A DNA stretch of 57,060 bases from Gammaproteobacteria bacterium (GCA_003565625.1 PXBD01000034.1:1-57060), one strand, 5' to 3'. Counted from the first letter of the stretch, positions 17,057 through 26,480 are shown. The notes: a model not told the origin generated them from the letters alone. Translations and numbers: made by a program.

Positions 17057-18583
17057 TCAGCCCAGCATGTTGCGTGCGGCCTGGCCGAGCAGACGGCCCG
17101 ACCGGCGCAGTTGCGTGGCCAGCAGCGTCCAGTTTTCCTCGCTTCGTCTGGCCTGCAGGCAGCGCAGAAGGCGGACCCGACGGGATGCATCCTGGCGGGC
17201 GATCAGCACCGTCCACAGCGCATCATCGACGTTCCAGGTGCCCCCGCTGCGCAGGCAGACCGGAACAACGTCGTTGATCGGTACGGCCAGGTCGCTGGCC
17301 AGGCTCGCGGCGGCCAGGGCGATTTGCGTGCCCTTGGGCCGATCGGGTGGATCCAGTCGGTAGGGTGGGTCCCATTCGCGCACCGGGCGCAGGCGGTCGA
17401 TATGGGTCATGACCACCACAACGGGTATGGCGATGCGATCGGGTGCGTTCAGGCGGCTGCGTATCCGGTCCAGGGCGCGGCGCTCGGCGTTGCGGTCGGC
17501 GCGGTTGGCCGCGCTCACCCAGAGCAGCAAATCGGTGCTTTCCAGCAGTTTGGCCAGGCCCGGTTGGTCTGCGGTTTCCGTTCCGGGGGTGTCGAAAATC
17601 AGCATCTGCTCGACGCCCTCGCGTTCCAGCCGGTACGGCTGGATGCCGGAAGTGCTGTCGGGCAGCAGGTCGACGGCGGCGACCAGGTCGTCGAACAGGG
17701 CATTGACCAGGCTGGACTTTCCGGCATTGCTGCGCCCGGCAATCAGCCAGCGCAGCGGCTCGTGCGCACTGGAATCAGCGGCCTGTTTTCTTGCCCGTTC
17801 TGAGTCAGGCGTGGCCCGCTCCAGCGGGATTTGGTCATCGATGCGGGCAAAGCCGCCGTAGAGTTCGATGGCGTGGAAGCCGAGCTTGCGCACGTACTCA
17901 GCCAGCAACCAGGTCTGGACCTGGCGCGAGCCGTGCTGCAGGGCCTGGTTGCTGACCATGCGCCGCAGCTCGGCGACCGCGGCCGACTGCGGCGCCAGCA
18001 GGGCGCGGCCGGTGCGAATCCAGACTTCGTGGCGCCGGTACCAGTCGCGCCAGCGCCCGACCCGGGCCATGTCGCCCAGGCTGAGCCGGTGGCTGAAGGG
18101 GATGTGTTCGGCAATGTCGCCGCGCAGCTCGCGCGCGGCCCGCTCGATCACCGCCAGGGTGTGCGGCAAGGTCATTTCCAGCAGCGGTTGGTCGGCGCCG
18201 GGGTGGAAATGATCGGCGGCCAGGTTGAGTACCTCGCGGGCCAGGCGCATCAGGGCCGCACCGTCGCTGAGCGGGTAGTCCTCGGGCGTGACCGATTCGG
18301 CCAGCGCTTCCACGCGCTGCCAGCATTGGCTCGCTTGTGGCGTCCAGTGCCCGGCCGGGTCGGTGCCGGTTTCGGGCAGTCCGGCCTGCTCGCGGCGCAC
18401 GGCGAGCTGATTCAGGCCCAGTCCAACTAGCCCGGCCACGGCCGCAACAACGATCCAGGCCAGGATCTGTGAGTTCTGCCACAGCCACAGCATGCCCAGC
18501 AGGGGCAAACCGGCCAGCGGCACGGCAGCGACCACCAGGGCCGCTGCGCGCAGGCGCCCGAAGCCCTGCAGCCAGGTCTTCAT
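17057..18583 (-). CDS. Membrane-anchored Era-like GTPase
   Basis: A 508-residue protein with two membrane helices near the N-terminus (about 12-30 and 38-58), a helical region to about 275, and then a GTPase domain. G1 is GRSNAGKS (283-290), G3 is DTPG (331-334) and G4 is THID (393-396), a variant of T/NKxD. The region before the domain is as long as in dynamin-like or YcjX/DUF697-associated GTPases, but I do not recognise a named family. The ATG overlaps the stop of the upstream GTPase gene by 4 bp. A paired role at the inner membrane is likely; the process is unknown. Confidence 0.8.
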   Translation of the reverse strand: MKTWLQGFGRLRAAALVVAAVPLAGLPLLGMLWLWQNSQILAWIVVAAVAGLVGLGLNQLAVRREQAGLPETGTDPAGHWTPQASQCWQRVEALAESVTPEDYPLSDGAALMRLAREVLNLAADHFHPGADQPLLEMTLPHTLAVIERAARELRGDIAEHIPFSHRLSLGDMARVGRWRDWYRRHEVWIRTGRALLAPQSAAVAELRRMVSNQALQHGSRQVQTWLLAEYVRKLGFHAIELYGGFARIDDQIPLERATPDSERARKQAADSSAHEPLRWLIAGRSNAGKSSLVNALFDDLVAAVDLLPDSTSGIQPYRLEREGVEQMLIFDTPGTETADQPGLAKLLESTDLLLWVSAANRADRNAERRALDRIRSRLNAPDRIAIPVVVVMTHIDRLRPVREWDPPYRLDPPDRPKGTQIALAAASLASDLAVPINDVVPVCLRSGGTWNVDDALWTVLIARQDASRRVRLLRCLQARRSEENWTLLATQLRRSGRLLGQAARNMLG

Positions 18584-19818
18584 GGCGCTGGCGGTCGTTC
18601 GCTGATCAGGTTGCGGCCCTGCCGCAAGGCCCTGGAGAATTCCTTGCGCAGCGGTTCGGGGTCGATGCTCAGACCGCTGCGTCTGGCCTGCAGGTACAGA
18701 CAGGCGCTTTTGCCCAGCGCGTAGGTGGTGGCCCCACTGGAAGCCGCTGCCCAGGCCGCTCCGGCGGTCTGGCCCCAGCCGGGAATCAGCTTGGCCAGGC
18801 TGCGTCCGGCCATGCGGGCACCATAGCCCATGGCAACCCCGGTGCCGAGCAGGGCCAGGAACTCAGCCGTGCTGCGGCGCGTCCAGGGCACCCCGTGAAT
18901 CGTGGCCAGCACCTGCAGCAGCCGGGCCTGGATGGCCGGCACGGCGGCCAGATCCATCAGCGGCAGTGCACCCAGCGCGGCGGTTGCCAGGCTGTAGCCC
19001 ACGACCTGCGGATGGGCGGTGCGCTGGAACAGGTCACGCACCGCCGGGTCGGCCAGGATGCGGGCGCGCAGGCCGGCGACCGCGGACTCCTCCAGCGCAT
19101 GCCAGAGCGCTTCGAGCCCGTAGTCGGCTGGCTCGAAAGCGTCTTCGGGCAGAGTGAAATCGATCGGCACCCACCGGACCGGGCCAGGGCCGGGAAGGCT
19201 GGACAGGACGCTGCGCTGGGCCTGGATCAGGCGGGCCAGATCGGCCGGTACCTGCTGCGCCCAGTCGGCGTGCGCGTAGGGATAGGGCAGGGGATGGGGC
19301 TGGTCGGGTAGATCATAGGCCTCGTGCAGGCAGGTCTGGACAATGATCAAGGGCCAGTCTGGATGACGTTTGCGGATCTCTCGCAGCGCCTCGACCAGCG
19401 CCGGCGAGGGGCTGTCGGTCACCTTGAGCACGGCGATCAAGTGGTGCGATCGGGCTTCGCAGGCGGCCAGGTCCTCGTCTGGGTCGTAGTCGACTTCGCC
19501 CAGGCCGCGGGTGTCGAGAAAGCGCACCACCGGGGCCTGGCCCGGGAAGTCATAGACCCGCGCGGTGCGCGTGCAGGGCTGGAAGCCATTGCCGATTTCG
19601 GCGTTTGCCGCACCGGTCAGGGCGCGCACAATCGAGGTCTTGCCGGACTGGGCCGTGCCCAGCAGCCAGATCACCGGGACTTCCATCTTGCTGAGCGCGC
19701 GGTCAACGGCAGCATCGACTTCGGCCGGGTCGGCGGTCGGTTCCACCAGGCGGCGGCGAAGTTCCTGCCAGGGACTACGATGCTTCACGGCTTCCGGATT
19801 GAATTGCGGATCGGGCAC
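18580..19818 (-). CDS. GTPase with C-terminal DUF697-like helical region
   Basis: A 412-residue protein. G1 is GTAQSGKT (54-61), G3 is DTRGLGE (102-108), and there is no clear NKxD; IVQTCLHEA occupies the equivalent place. After about 245 comes a region rich in small hydrophobic residues and glycine (SLATAALGALPLMDLAAVPA, then TGVAMGYGARMAGRSLAKLIPG), as in DUF697 domains of YcjF-like proteins. The start is GTG with no clear ribosome site. It is the first gene of a two-gene operon with the membrane GTPase. Function is not known; the missing G4 motif suggests altered nucleotide specificity or nucleotide-dependent dimerisation. Confidence 0.75.
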   Translation of the reverse strand: MPDPQFNPEAVKHRSPWQELRRRLVEPTADPAEVDAAVDRALSKMEVPVIWLLGTAQSGKTSIVRALTGAANAEIGNGFQPCTRTARVYDFPGQAPVVRFLDTRGLGEVDYDPDEDLAACEARSHHLIAVLKVTDSPSPALVEALREIRKRHPDWPLIIVQTCLHEAYDLPDQPHPLPYPYAHADWAQQVPADLARLIQAQRSVLSSLPGPGPVRWVPIDFTLPEDAFEPADYGLEALWHALEESAVAGLRARILADPAVRDLFQRTAHPQVVGYSLATAALGALPLMDLAAVPAIQARLLQVLATIHGVPWTRRSTAEFLALLGTGVAMGYGARMAGRSLAKLIPGWGQTAGAAWAAASSGATTYALGKSACLYLQARRSGLSIDPEPLRKEFSRALRQGRNLISERPPAP

Positions 19819-19895
19819 GACGAAAGACCAGGCAACAGCCGCTTGAATGTGTCCAAAGCATGCCGGTGCGATCGTTGTTGCGCAAGGGGCTGGTG

Positions 19896-21071
19896 ATGAT
19901 TCCGGTACACTCTTTCGACATGAGTTCCCCGAATCCGATAAAACACTGGCGTGAAAGAGGTAGCCGTGTTTTGCACGCCCTGGTTGATGCCCCTTTGCAA
20001 GGCCTGCTGGGGCGGCAGCATCGTGCCCAGCACCAGCCCGGAGCCGGGCCCGGTGTGCTGTTCATTTCCCCGGATGCCGTGCCGACGAGCGTGTGCCTGG
20101 TGCGGATCGACGGTCAGGAACTCGAGCGCATCGACCAGCCGAGCCTGGCCGAAGTGAAGGCTGCCCGGGAGCGCGGCGGTCGGCTCTGGCTGGACGTGAG
20201 CGGCTTTGCCGACGACGGGCAACTGCGCGAGATTGGCGAGCTGTTTCAGCTTCACCCGCTGACCCTCGCAGACGTGGTCAACGTGGATCGCCAAACAAAA
20301 GTCGATGCGCTGGAAGACGGCGCTCTGATCATTACTCAGGTTCTGCAACTGGGATCGCCGCAGGAAGATCCCGGGGTGGTTCAGCTTGGTCTGGTCATGA
20401 TGGACGGTGTTCTGCTGAGTTTTCGCGAGCGCCATGGACCGTTGTTCGAGCCAGTGCTGGAGCGCATGGAGCGCTCCACAAGCAGGCTGCGCACCGAGGA
20501 TCTCGATTACCTGGCCCAGGCCCTGCTTGATGTGGCCGTGGATGCGGCTTTTCCGGTAGTAGAGGTGCTGGCCGAGCGCATTGACGCCATTGAGGACGAC
20601 ATCATGGCCGGTAAAGGCCAGGGGCTGTTGATCGAGATTCATCGCCAGCGGCGCGCCCTGATTACCCTTGGTCGGCTGCTCTGGCGCCAGCGCGACCTGA
20701 TGGCCCGCTTGCTGCGCGACGAGCAGGTTTTTCGGCGCCAGACCCAGATGTACCTGCGCGATGTGTACGACCGCACGGTGCAACTACTCGACATGGTGGA
20801 GACCACGCGCGAACTGGCGGCCAGCCTGTTGGAGATTCATTTGTCGATCAGCGCCAACCGCTCCAACCAGATCATGAAGACCCTGACCATCATGGCCAGT
20901 ATCTTCATTCCGCTGACCTTCATCGCCGGGGTTTACGGAATGAATTTCGAATGGATGCCCGAACTGGGCTGGAAGGCCGGCTACCCTGCGGCTTTGCTGC
21001 TGATGCTGGGGGTTGCGGTCGTGCTTCTGCTGTGGTTCCGGCAACGCGGCTGGTTGCAAGACGAACGCTGA
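19896..21071 (+). CDS. corA: CorA family divalent cation transporter
   Basis: About 391 residues of the CorA/ZntB family, which forms pentameric Mg2+/Co2+ or Zn2+ channels in the inner membrane. A long cytoplasmic domain (LWLDVSGFADDGQLREIGEL, HPLTLADVVN) precedes two C-terminal helices. The selectivity motif YGMNF and the following acidic loop EWMPELGW are those of CorA itself. The start is uncertain. ATG 19896 has AAGGGG 6 bases upstream; ATG 19920 lies just after a -10-like TACACT (19906-19911) and would be nearly leaderless; ATG 19860 is also in frame. It is divergent from the GTPase operon. Confidence 0.88.
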   Translation: MIPVHSFDMSSPNPIKHWRERGSRVLHALVDAPLQGLLGRQHRAQHQPGAGPGVLFISPDAVPTSVCLVRIDGQELERIDQPSLAEVKAARERGGRLWLDVSGFADDGQLREIGELFQLHPLTLADVVNVDRQTKVDALEDGALIITQVLQLGSPQEDPGVVQLGLVMMDGVLLSFRERHGPLFEPVLERMERSTSRLRTEDLDYLAQALLDVAVDAAFPVVEVLAERIDAIEDDIMAGKGQGLLIEIHRQRRALITLGRLLWRQRDLMARLLRDEQVFRRQTQMYLRDVYDRTVQLLDMVETTRELAASLLEIHLSISANRSNQIMKTLTIMASIFIPLTFIAGVYGMNFEWMPELGWKAGYPAALLLMLGVAVVLLLWFRQRGWLQDER

Positions 21072-21123
21072 GCGGCGCTCGCCGGTGATTCGGCCGTCAC
21101 CGGTGGATGCATAAACTGACCAT

Positions 21124-22023
21124 ATGGCCTGCCAATCCATGATCCGAATTCCCCAGATGCGTCCGGAAAGCGGTCCGCCGGCTCCGCGCGGTGACTTCGA
21201 GCGCCTGCTTGGTTTCGTGCAGGGTCATGCGCGCATTCTGGTACTGACCGGAGCCGGCCTGAGCACGAGTTCGGGTATTCCCGCCTACCGCGACGGCGAC
21301 GGCCGCTGGCTGCGCCGGGACCCCATCCTGTTCCAGGATTTCATGGCCTCGGCCACGGTGCGGCGTCGCTACTGGGCGCGGAGCTACTTTGGCTGGCAGC
21401 TGATGGAGCGGGCCAGCCCGAACCGCGCCCACCGCGCTCTGGTCACGCTGGAGCAGGCGGGCCGCCTCTCGCTGCTGGTCACCCAGAACGTGGACGGTCT
21501 GCACGCGGCGGCCGGCAGCCAGGGGCTGATTGAACTGCATGGCCGACTGGCCCGGGTCAAGTGCCTGCAGTGCCATGCAGAGCGCGACCGCAACGAGATC
21601 CAGCAAAAGCTGGCGTCGCTGAACCCGGACTGGCGGCCCGAGGTGCTTGGCTACAACCCCGACGGCGATGCCGAGCTTGATGCCGGAGCCTACCCCGGAT
21701 TCCGGGTGGCCGATTGCGACCGTTGTGGCGGGGTGTTGAAGCCGGACGTGGTCTTTTTCGGCGAGTCGGTGCCGGCTGAACGCGCCCAGGCGGTCGGACA
21801 GGCAATGGCGCGCAGCAACGGCGTGCTGGTGGTGGGGTCGTCATTGGTGGTCATGTCCGGCTACCGCATCGTCCGCCAGGCGGCCGCGGCCGGTCTGCCG
21901 GTGGTGGCGGTCAACCATGGCCGCACCCGAGCTGATGAACTGCTGCACTTCAAGGTCGACGGGGATTGCGTCGAGGTGCTAACCCGAACCGCAGCCGCCC
22001 TCGGTGGTGATCTGGCCGCATAG
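21124..22023 (+). CDS. NAD-dependent protein deacylase, Sir2 family
   Basis: A 299-residue sirtuin. The NAD-binding motif GAGLSTSSGIPAYRD is at 43-57, with DGRW following as in class II (SIRT4-like) members. QNVDGLH and the catalytic His139 (ELHGRL) are present. Zinc cysteines are C147/C150 and C198/C201, with a long insert between the pairs. KPDVVFFGE and VGSSLVV complete the fold. Class II relatives often remove lipoyl, acyl or ADP-ribosyl groups rather than acetyl, so plain deacetylation is not assured. The start is the first of three nearby ATGs (21124, 21139, 21157), none with a strong ribosome site. Confidence 0.87.
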   Translation: MACQSMIRIPQMRPESGPPAPRGDFERLLGFVQGHARILVLTGAGLSTSSGIPAYRDGDGRWLRRDPILFQDFMASATVRRRYWARSYFGWQLMERASPNRAHRALVTLEQAGRLSLLVTQNVDGLHAAAGSQGLIELHGRLARVKCLQCHAERDRNEIQQKLASLNPDWRPEVLGYNPDGDAELDAGAYPGFRVADCDRCGGVLKPDVVFFGESVPAERAQAVGQAMARSNGVLVVGSSLVVMSGYRIVRQAAAAGLPVVAVNHGRTRADELLHFKVDGDCVEVLTRTAAALGGDLAA

Positions 22024-22073
22024 AAAACGACCCGGCGAGCAGCCGAGTCGCGACAAAAGCACACGCAATCCCC

Positions 22074-22091
22074 TATGCTCGTCAGCTGACG
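22074..22091 (+). promoter_or_regulatory. Candidate promoter with palindrome at transcript start
   Basis: A -10-like TATGCT (22074-22079) is followed directly by the 12-bp perfect palindrome CGTCAGCTGACG (22080-22091), about 18 bases before the amidohydrolase ATG. A weak -35 (GCGACA) stands 18 bases upstream. Palindromes of this size occur by chance in a window this long, so the support is positional only. Confidence 0.25.
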
Positions 22092-22109
22092 CACAAACCG
22101 GATCGCGGC

Positions 22110-23825
22110 ATGAAAACACTCAATATCGCAGCTTGGGCCGTCGTGGCAGTCCTTCTGGTCGCCACTGCGGGCGTGGCAGGAGATTCTGATCAGGCTGATC
22201 TGATTCTGGTCAACGGCGAGATCGTGACCCTGGCGGCCGAGCCAGAGCGTGCAGAGGCGGTAGCGATTCGCGGCGATCGCATCATTGCCGTGGGCGCTAG
22301 CGCTGACATCGAGGCCCTGGCCGGCCCGGATACCGAGCGCATCGACCTTTCCGGTCGCATGCTGCTGCCGGGGTTTATCGAGGGACATGGCCATTTCCTG
22401 GGTTTTGGCGAGGCCCTGATTACCCTGGATCTCCAGGACACGACATCGTTTGCCGAGCTGGTCGACCTTGTCGAAGCGGCCGCGGCCGAAGCCCGTCCCG
22501 GCGAGTGGATCACCGGGCGTGGTTGGCACCAGGAAAACTGGCGGCCCAGTGGAGATGAGGTCGACGGCGTTCCGCCGCATGCTGCCTTGAGCGCGGTTTC
22601 GCCGGACAATCCCGTCCTGCTGACCCATGCCAGCGGCCATGCCGCACTGGCCAACCAGGCTGCGATGAGTCTGGCCGGTGTGGCTGCGCAGACGCCGGAC
22701 CCCGACGGTGGCGAAATCGTGCGCGACGACGAAGGCAATCCCACGGGCTTTTTGCGCCAGGCCGCCCAGCGCCCGGTCCGCGAGGTCATGCAGCGCTGGT
22801 TCGAGGGGCTTGGGCAAATCGAGCGCGACGCGCGCCTCCGGCGCCAGGTGGAACTGGCCTCCGAGCAGGCCCTGCGCCATGGCATCACCAGTTTCCACGA
22901 CCAGGGCCAGCGATTTGTCGACATCGACCGGCTGCAGGCCCTTGATGAAGAGGGCGTACTGCCCATCCGCTTGTACGTTGCCGTGATCGGCGAAAGCAAC
23001 ACCGATCTGGACCGCAGGCTGTCTGACTACCTGCAATTGCCCGAGCCGGACCGAATGATGACGGTACGATCGGTCAAGCGACACCTCGATGGTGCGTTGG
23101 GTACGCACGGGGCCTGGCTGCTGCAGCCTTATGAAGACCGGCCGGACCGTTCGGGACTGCCCCAGATGAGCGTGGCCGATCTGCGCGAAACCGCCGCCAT
23201 CGCCTACCAGAACGGTTTTCAGCTCAACACCCATGCGATCGGCGATCGGGCCAATCGAGAAGCCCTGTCGGTGTATGAGTCCATCTACCGTCTGGCCGGT
23301 GACGAGTCCCTGCGCTGGCGCATTGAACACGCCCAGAATCTGCACCCGGATGACGTTCCGCGATTTGCGGAGCTGGGCGTGATTGCCTCCATGCAGGGAA
23401 TTCATGCAACCTCGGATGGCCCGTGGGTGCCGCAGCGTCTGGGCGAGGAGCGGGCTCGGCGCAAGGCCTACGTCTGGCGCTCTCTGCTGGACGCCGAGGC
23501 CGTGATCTGCAACGGCACCGACGTGCCGGTCGAGCCGATCTCGCCGATTGCCTCGCTGCATGCTTCGATCACGCGCGAAATGGCCGACGGCGAGCGCTTC
23601 TTTCCGGAGCAGGCCATGAGCCGACTGGAGGCGCTGAAGTCCTACACCATCCACTGCGCCTACGCGGTATTCGAGGAAGACCGGCTCGGCACCATCGAGG
23701 TCGGCAAACTGGCCGACCTGGTTGTGGTCGATCGCAATCTGCTCGAAGTCAGCGATGAGGAGCTTCCCGAAGCCCGGGTGGATTTGACCATGGTGGGCGG
23801 CGAAATCCGGTTTCGGCGCGATTGA
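22110..23825 (+). CDS. Secreted amidohydrolase, YtcJ-like
   Basis: A 571-residue metal-dependent amidohydrolase with an N-terminal signal peptide (about residues 1-24, ending GVAG). The beta-sandwich LILVNGEIVTLAAEP and LPGFIEGHGH (metal His93 and His95) start the TIM barrel. NTHAIGDRA and IEHAQNL carry further metal His residues, and CNGTDVPVEP the late Asp. The C-terminus returns to the sandwich (GKLADLVVVDRNLLEV). YtcJ-type enzymes hydrolyse amide or formyl bonds, but the substrate here is unknown. The signal peptide points to the periplasm. It ends 7 bp from convergent psiE. Confidence 0.85.
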   Translation: MKTLNIAAWAVVAVLLVATAGVAGDSDQADLILVNGEIVTLAAEPERAEAVAIRGDRIIAVGASADIEALAGPDTERIDLSGRMLLPGFIEGHGHFLGFGEALITLDLQDTTSFAELVDLVEAAAAEARPGEWITGRGWHQENWRPSGDEVDGVPPHAALSAVSPDNPVLLTHASGHAALANQAAMSLAGVAAQTPDPDGGEIVRDDEGNPTGFLRQAAQRPVREVMQRWFEGLGQIERDARLRRQVELASEQALRHGITSFHDQGQRFVDIDRLQALDEEGVLPIRLYVAVIGESNTDLDRRLSDYLQLPEPDRMMTVRSVKRHLDGALGTHGAWLLQPYEDRPDRSGLPQMSVADLRETAAIAYQNGFQLNTHAIGDRANREALSVYESIYRLAGDESLRWRIEHAQNLHPDDVPRFAELGVIASMQGIHATSDGPWVPQRLGEERARRKAYVWRSLLDAEAVICNGTDVPVEPISPIASLHASITREMADGERFFPEQAMSRLEALKSYTIHCAYAVFEEDRLGTIEVGKLADLVVVDRNLLEVSDEELPEARVDLTMVGGEIRFRRD

Positions 23826-23832
23826 TGGCGAG

Positions 23833-24312
23833 TCAGTCGCAGCCGGAGCGCTTGAGCAGCCAGTAAGTCGCGCCGAGGGCGAGGATGGCGCCGCCCAGCC
23901 CGAGCAGGTGCAGGGGGTCGAGTGCCTCGACCTCCATGACCATGAACTTGCGCACCACCGCCATGATGGCGATCAGCACCACGACCTCGACGTGAATGAA
24001 GCCGCCGAGGCGACCTTCTTCTTCCATCGTGCGAACAATGGAATTGTTGAATTCCATGGCGATCAGCACGGTCAGCACCATGTCGAAAATGGCCTGGAAC
24101 AGACGGAAATCGAATGGATCCTGGGTGCGCAGGAACAGCAGGGTGAACACGTTGACGACCAGGTAGAAAATAGCCACCAGCACCAGCAGGCCGATCGCCA
24201 GCGTCAACAATAGCGAGATGACCCGCTCAAAGCGACGGTACATGGACAGTTCAGCCCACTGGGTGCTGATTTCCGGAAAGTGGCGGACAAACCAGGTGCG
24301 AGGTTCCGACAT
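23833..24312 (-). CDS. PsiE family phosphate-starvation-inducible membrane protein
   Basis: A 159-residue inner-membrane protein with four predicted helices: about 30-55 (VISLLLTLAIGLLVLVAIFY), 68-88, 105-122 and 133-152. The cytoplasmic loop EFNNSIVRTMEEEG is typical of the PsiE family. The function of PsiE is unclear; E. coli psiE responds to phosphate and cAMP. AGGAAG lies 7 bases before the ATG. No Pho box was recognised upstream. It is downstream, on the same strand, of no close partner, with a 54-bp gap to the outer-membrane protein gene. Confidence 0.82.
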   Translation of the reverse strand: MSEPRTWFVRHFPEISTQWAELSMYRRFERVISLLLTLAIGLLVLVAIFYLVVNVFTLLFLRTQDPFDFRLFQAIFDMVLTVLIAMEFNNSIVRTMEEEGRLGGFIHVEVVVLIAIMAVVRKFMVMEVEALDPLHLLGLGGAILALGATYWLLKRSGCD

Positions 24313-24366
24313 GAGAGGGCTTCCTGATATTCTCGAACGAATGGGCCTGCGGGACGGATGCGACGT

Positions 24367-25323
24367 TTAGAAAAAGCGGGCGTAGCGCAGGATGAAAGTT
24401 TGCCGGGCAGGGCGATTGCGCACCAGCGTCTCATGATAAGCGTGCACGAACAACACCTGAGGCCCGCGCTGATAACGAATACCAGGTCCGATACCGACTG
24501 CCTGTTCGCGCGAGCCGGCGACTGCACTGCCGTCGATGCGATCATCACTGATCTGGCGCAGATGGTAACCGGCCAGCCCGGCGCGCAGGCCGGGGCGCAG
24601 CGCGCGCGACACGGCGAAGTTGGTATGAATTGCCTGTCCGGCCCGGGTGGAGTCAGCGCCCAGTGCGGTGGCCGGATCGCTATTGCGGCCATTCCACAAA
24701 TAGTGAAAGCGAGCGCTCGCTTCCCACAGGTCCGAGTACATCCAGGTCACGGCATAGTGGGGGTTGACCCGATAGGTGTTGGTGCCGGGGTTGGCTGCGC
24801 GGTCGGCCTCGTAAGACCCGATGGGGACGGTGACATTGAGATTGAAGCGCTGCCAGAAAGGGCGCCCGAGCAGTTGCTGTTCGGGCCATTGCAGCACCAG
24901 GGGGCTGAGAAACAGGTCGCCAACGCCGGTCTTTGATGAACCGAAGCCTGGGGTAATCTGCAGATCCACGTCGACCAGCGGCAGAATGAACTCCGCTCCC
25001 CAGTGAGCACCGAGCAGCTTGTGTTCCGACAGCCAGGCGAGCTGGGTGGCAAGGGCGAACGTGGTCAATTCATTCGGCACCGCCAGGCGGTCGCCGGCGT
25101 TGTCGCGAAAGCTGTCGGCGCTGGCCGCAATCAGGGTTTGCTGAAACATGATCCCGGGCAGGGCGCGGCCGTCGACAAAGTTGGTGTTGCCGAGGTTGAC
25201 CGGCGGCAGGCTCACCTGGGCGCTGACAGGCTGGGGCCAGAGCCCTGCCAGCAGCAGGCCGGCAAGCAAAACCAGACCAGGCGCGGTGGGCCAGGCTGAG
25301 GACCGAATACAGAATGAAATCAT
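24367..25323 (-). CDS. Outer-membrane SphA/MetA-type transporter-like protein
   Basis: A 318-residue protein with a signal peptide (about 1-35, ending PVSAQ) and many alternating beta strands ending in a C-terminal Phe (YARFF), as in outer-membrane barrels. The motifs SSKTGVGDLFLSPLVLQW and NVTVPIGSYEADRAANPGTN match the SphA / phenol-degradation MetA-pathway family (PF13557), usually annotated as a transporter for hydrophobic compounds. The substrate is unknown. The start is ATG 25323 without a clear ribosome site. It is divergent from a membrane-anchored hydrolase, which could process what it imports (inference). Confidence 0.78.
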   Translation of the reverse strand: MISFCIRSSAWPTAPGLVLLAGLLLAGLWPQPVSAQVSLPPVNLGNTNFVDGRALPGIMFQQTLIAASADSFRDNAGDRLAVPNELTTFALATQLAWLSEHKLLGAHWGAEFILPLVDVDLQITPGFGSSKTGVGDLFLSPLVLQWPEQQLLGRPFWQRFNLNVTVPIGSYEADRAANPGTNTYRVNPHYAVTWMYSDLWEASARFHYLWNGRNSDPATALGADSTRAGQAIHTNFAVSRALRPGLRAGLAGYHLRQISDDRIDGSAVAGSREQAVGIGPGIRYQRGPQVLFVHAYHETLVRNRPARQTFILRYARFF

Positions 25324-25381
25324 GCCCGGGATGTACGATCCAAAGAGAAAGATTTCAAATCATAGCGGATTGCGAATTGAT

Positions 25382-26416
25382 ATGAGTAAAGCCACGCTGT
25401 CGTTTTTGCTGGCTCTGCCGCTGTTGGCTTTCGGGCTTGTCGCCGGCTGGATCTGGTGGGTTGAGGATCACCCCGAGACCGAACGCGAGCTGCGCCTGAT
25501 GGCCCAGGAGCAGCTGGCCGAGTGGTTCCCGGAGGGCATGAGTCTGCCGCCCGAACTGATCGGGTTTCATCCGCCGAGTGCTGCCCATGAAGCCGAATCA
25601 CCGGAGATCATTCTCGTCCATGGGCTCGATGAGCCGGGCGGGATCTGGGACGATCTGGCCGTCGATCTGGCCGCGGCTGGCTGGACAGCCTGGGAATTCC
25701 GCTATCCCAATGATCAGGCCATCGACCATAGCGCAGACCTGCTGGCAGAGTACTGGGACCAACTGGATTCAGAGCGCGTGTTCCTGATCGGCCACAGTAT
25801 GGGTGGGCTGGTAATTCGGGATTTTGTCTCGCGTTGGCGCCATCCGGTTGGGGATGCCGCGGCCGTTGCCGGCCCCGAAGTGGCCGGCGTAATTCTTATC
25901 GCAACCCCCAGTCAGGGCTCGGAATGGGCCCGCCTGCGCGCCTGGCTGGAGTTGCGGGAGTGGGCGCGGGATATCCCGGAGGGCCGGTTTTCGCTGTTCG
26001 CCAGTTTGCGCGATGGCACCGGCGCGGCCAAGATCGACCTGCGCCCGGACAGCGGCTTTCTGAGCGATCTCAACGCCCGGCCCTGGCCACAACAAATCCC
26101 GCGCAAGATCATCGGCGGGCGTCTGGCCGAGCCCACGTCCGACATGCTTGACGGCCTGCAGGTGTTGACCAGGGAGGTCGGTACCGACACGCTGCAGACC
26201 ATGATCGAGCAGTGGTGGCGGGACACCGGCGAGGGCATTGGTGACGGTGCGGTAGCAGTGGACTCGCTGGTGATTGATGGCGCGCCCGAGCCGCTGATTC
26301 TCGCGGCCTCCCATCGTGGCCTGCTGGTACGGATGCCCTGGTCGGATGAGGATCCGCCGGCCATCGCGCCGGTGATTGCCGTGCTCGAGGCGTGGCGGGA
26401 CGACCAACGACAATGA
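25382..26416 (+). CDS. Membrane-anchored alpha/beta hydrolase (lipase-like)
   Basis: A 344-residue protein with an uncleaved N-terminal helix (about 5-26, LSFLLALPLLAFGLVAGWIW) and then an alpha/beta-hydrolase domain. The oxyanion region is ILVHGLDEPGGIW (77-89), the nucleophile Ser139 sits in IGHSMGG, and a late His follows (LAASHRGLL). VILIATPSQGSEWA is a lipase/PGAP1-like segment. It probably faces the periplasm and cleaves an ester. Start ATG 25382 has no strong ribosome site. No lid or chaperone gene is adjacent. Confidence 0.82.
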   Translation: MSKATLSFLLALPLLAFGLVAGWIWWVEDHPETERELRLMAQEQLAEWFPEGMSLPPELIGFHPPSAAHEAESPEIILVHGLDEPGGIWDDLAVDLAAAGWTAWEFRYPNDQAIDHSADLLAEYWDQLDSERVFLIGHSMGGLVIRDFVSRWRHPVGDAAAVAGPEVAGVILIATPSQGSEWARLRAWLELREWARDIPEGRFSLFASLRDGTGAAKIDLRPDSGFLSDLNARPWPQQIPRKIIGGRLAEPTSDMLDGLQVLTREVGTDTLQTMIEQWWRDTGEGIGDGAVAVDSLVIDGAPEPLILAASHRGLLVRMPWSDEDPPAIAPVIAVLEAWRDDQRQ

Positions 26417-26480
26417 CCGCTCGTTCAGCCTGACTTCAGCCTGGTCGCGGTACAAAGGGGTCATGGACAAGGAGATCGCC

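Noticed and set aside
22080-22091. Operator CGTCAGCTGACG
   Set aside because: A perfect 12-bp palindrome, but several are expected by chance in 57 kb; listed only as a weak promoter-associated site.
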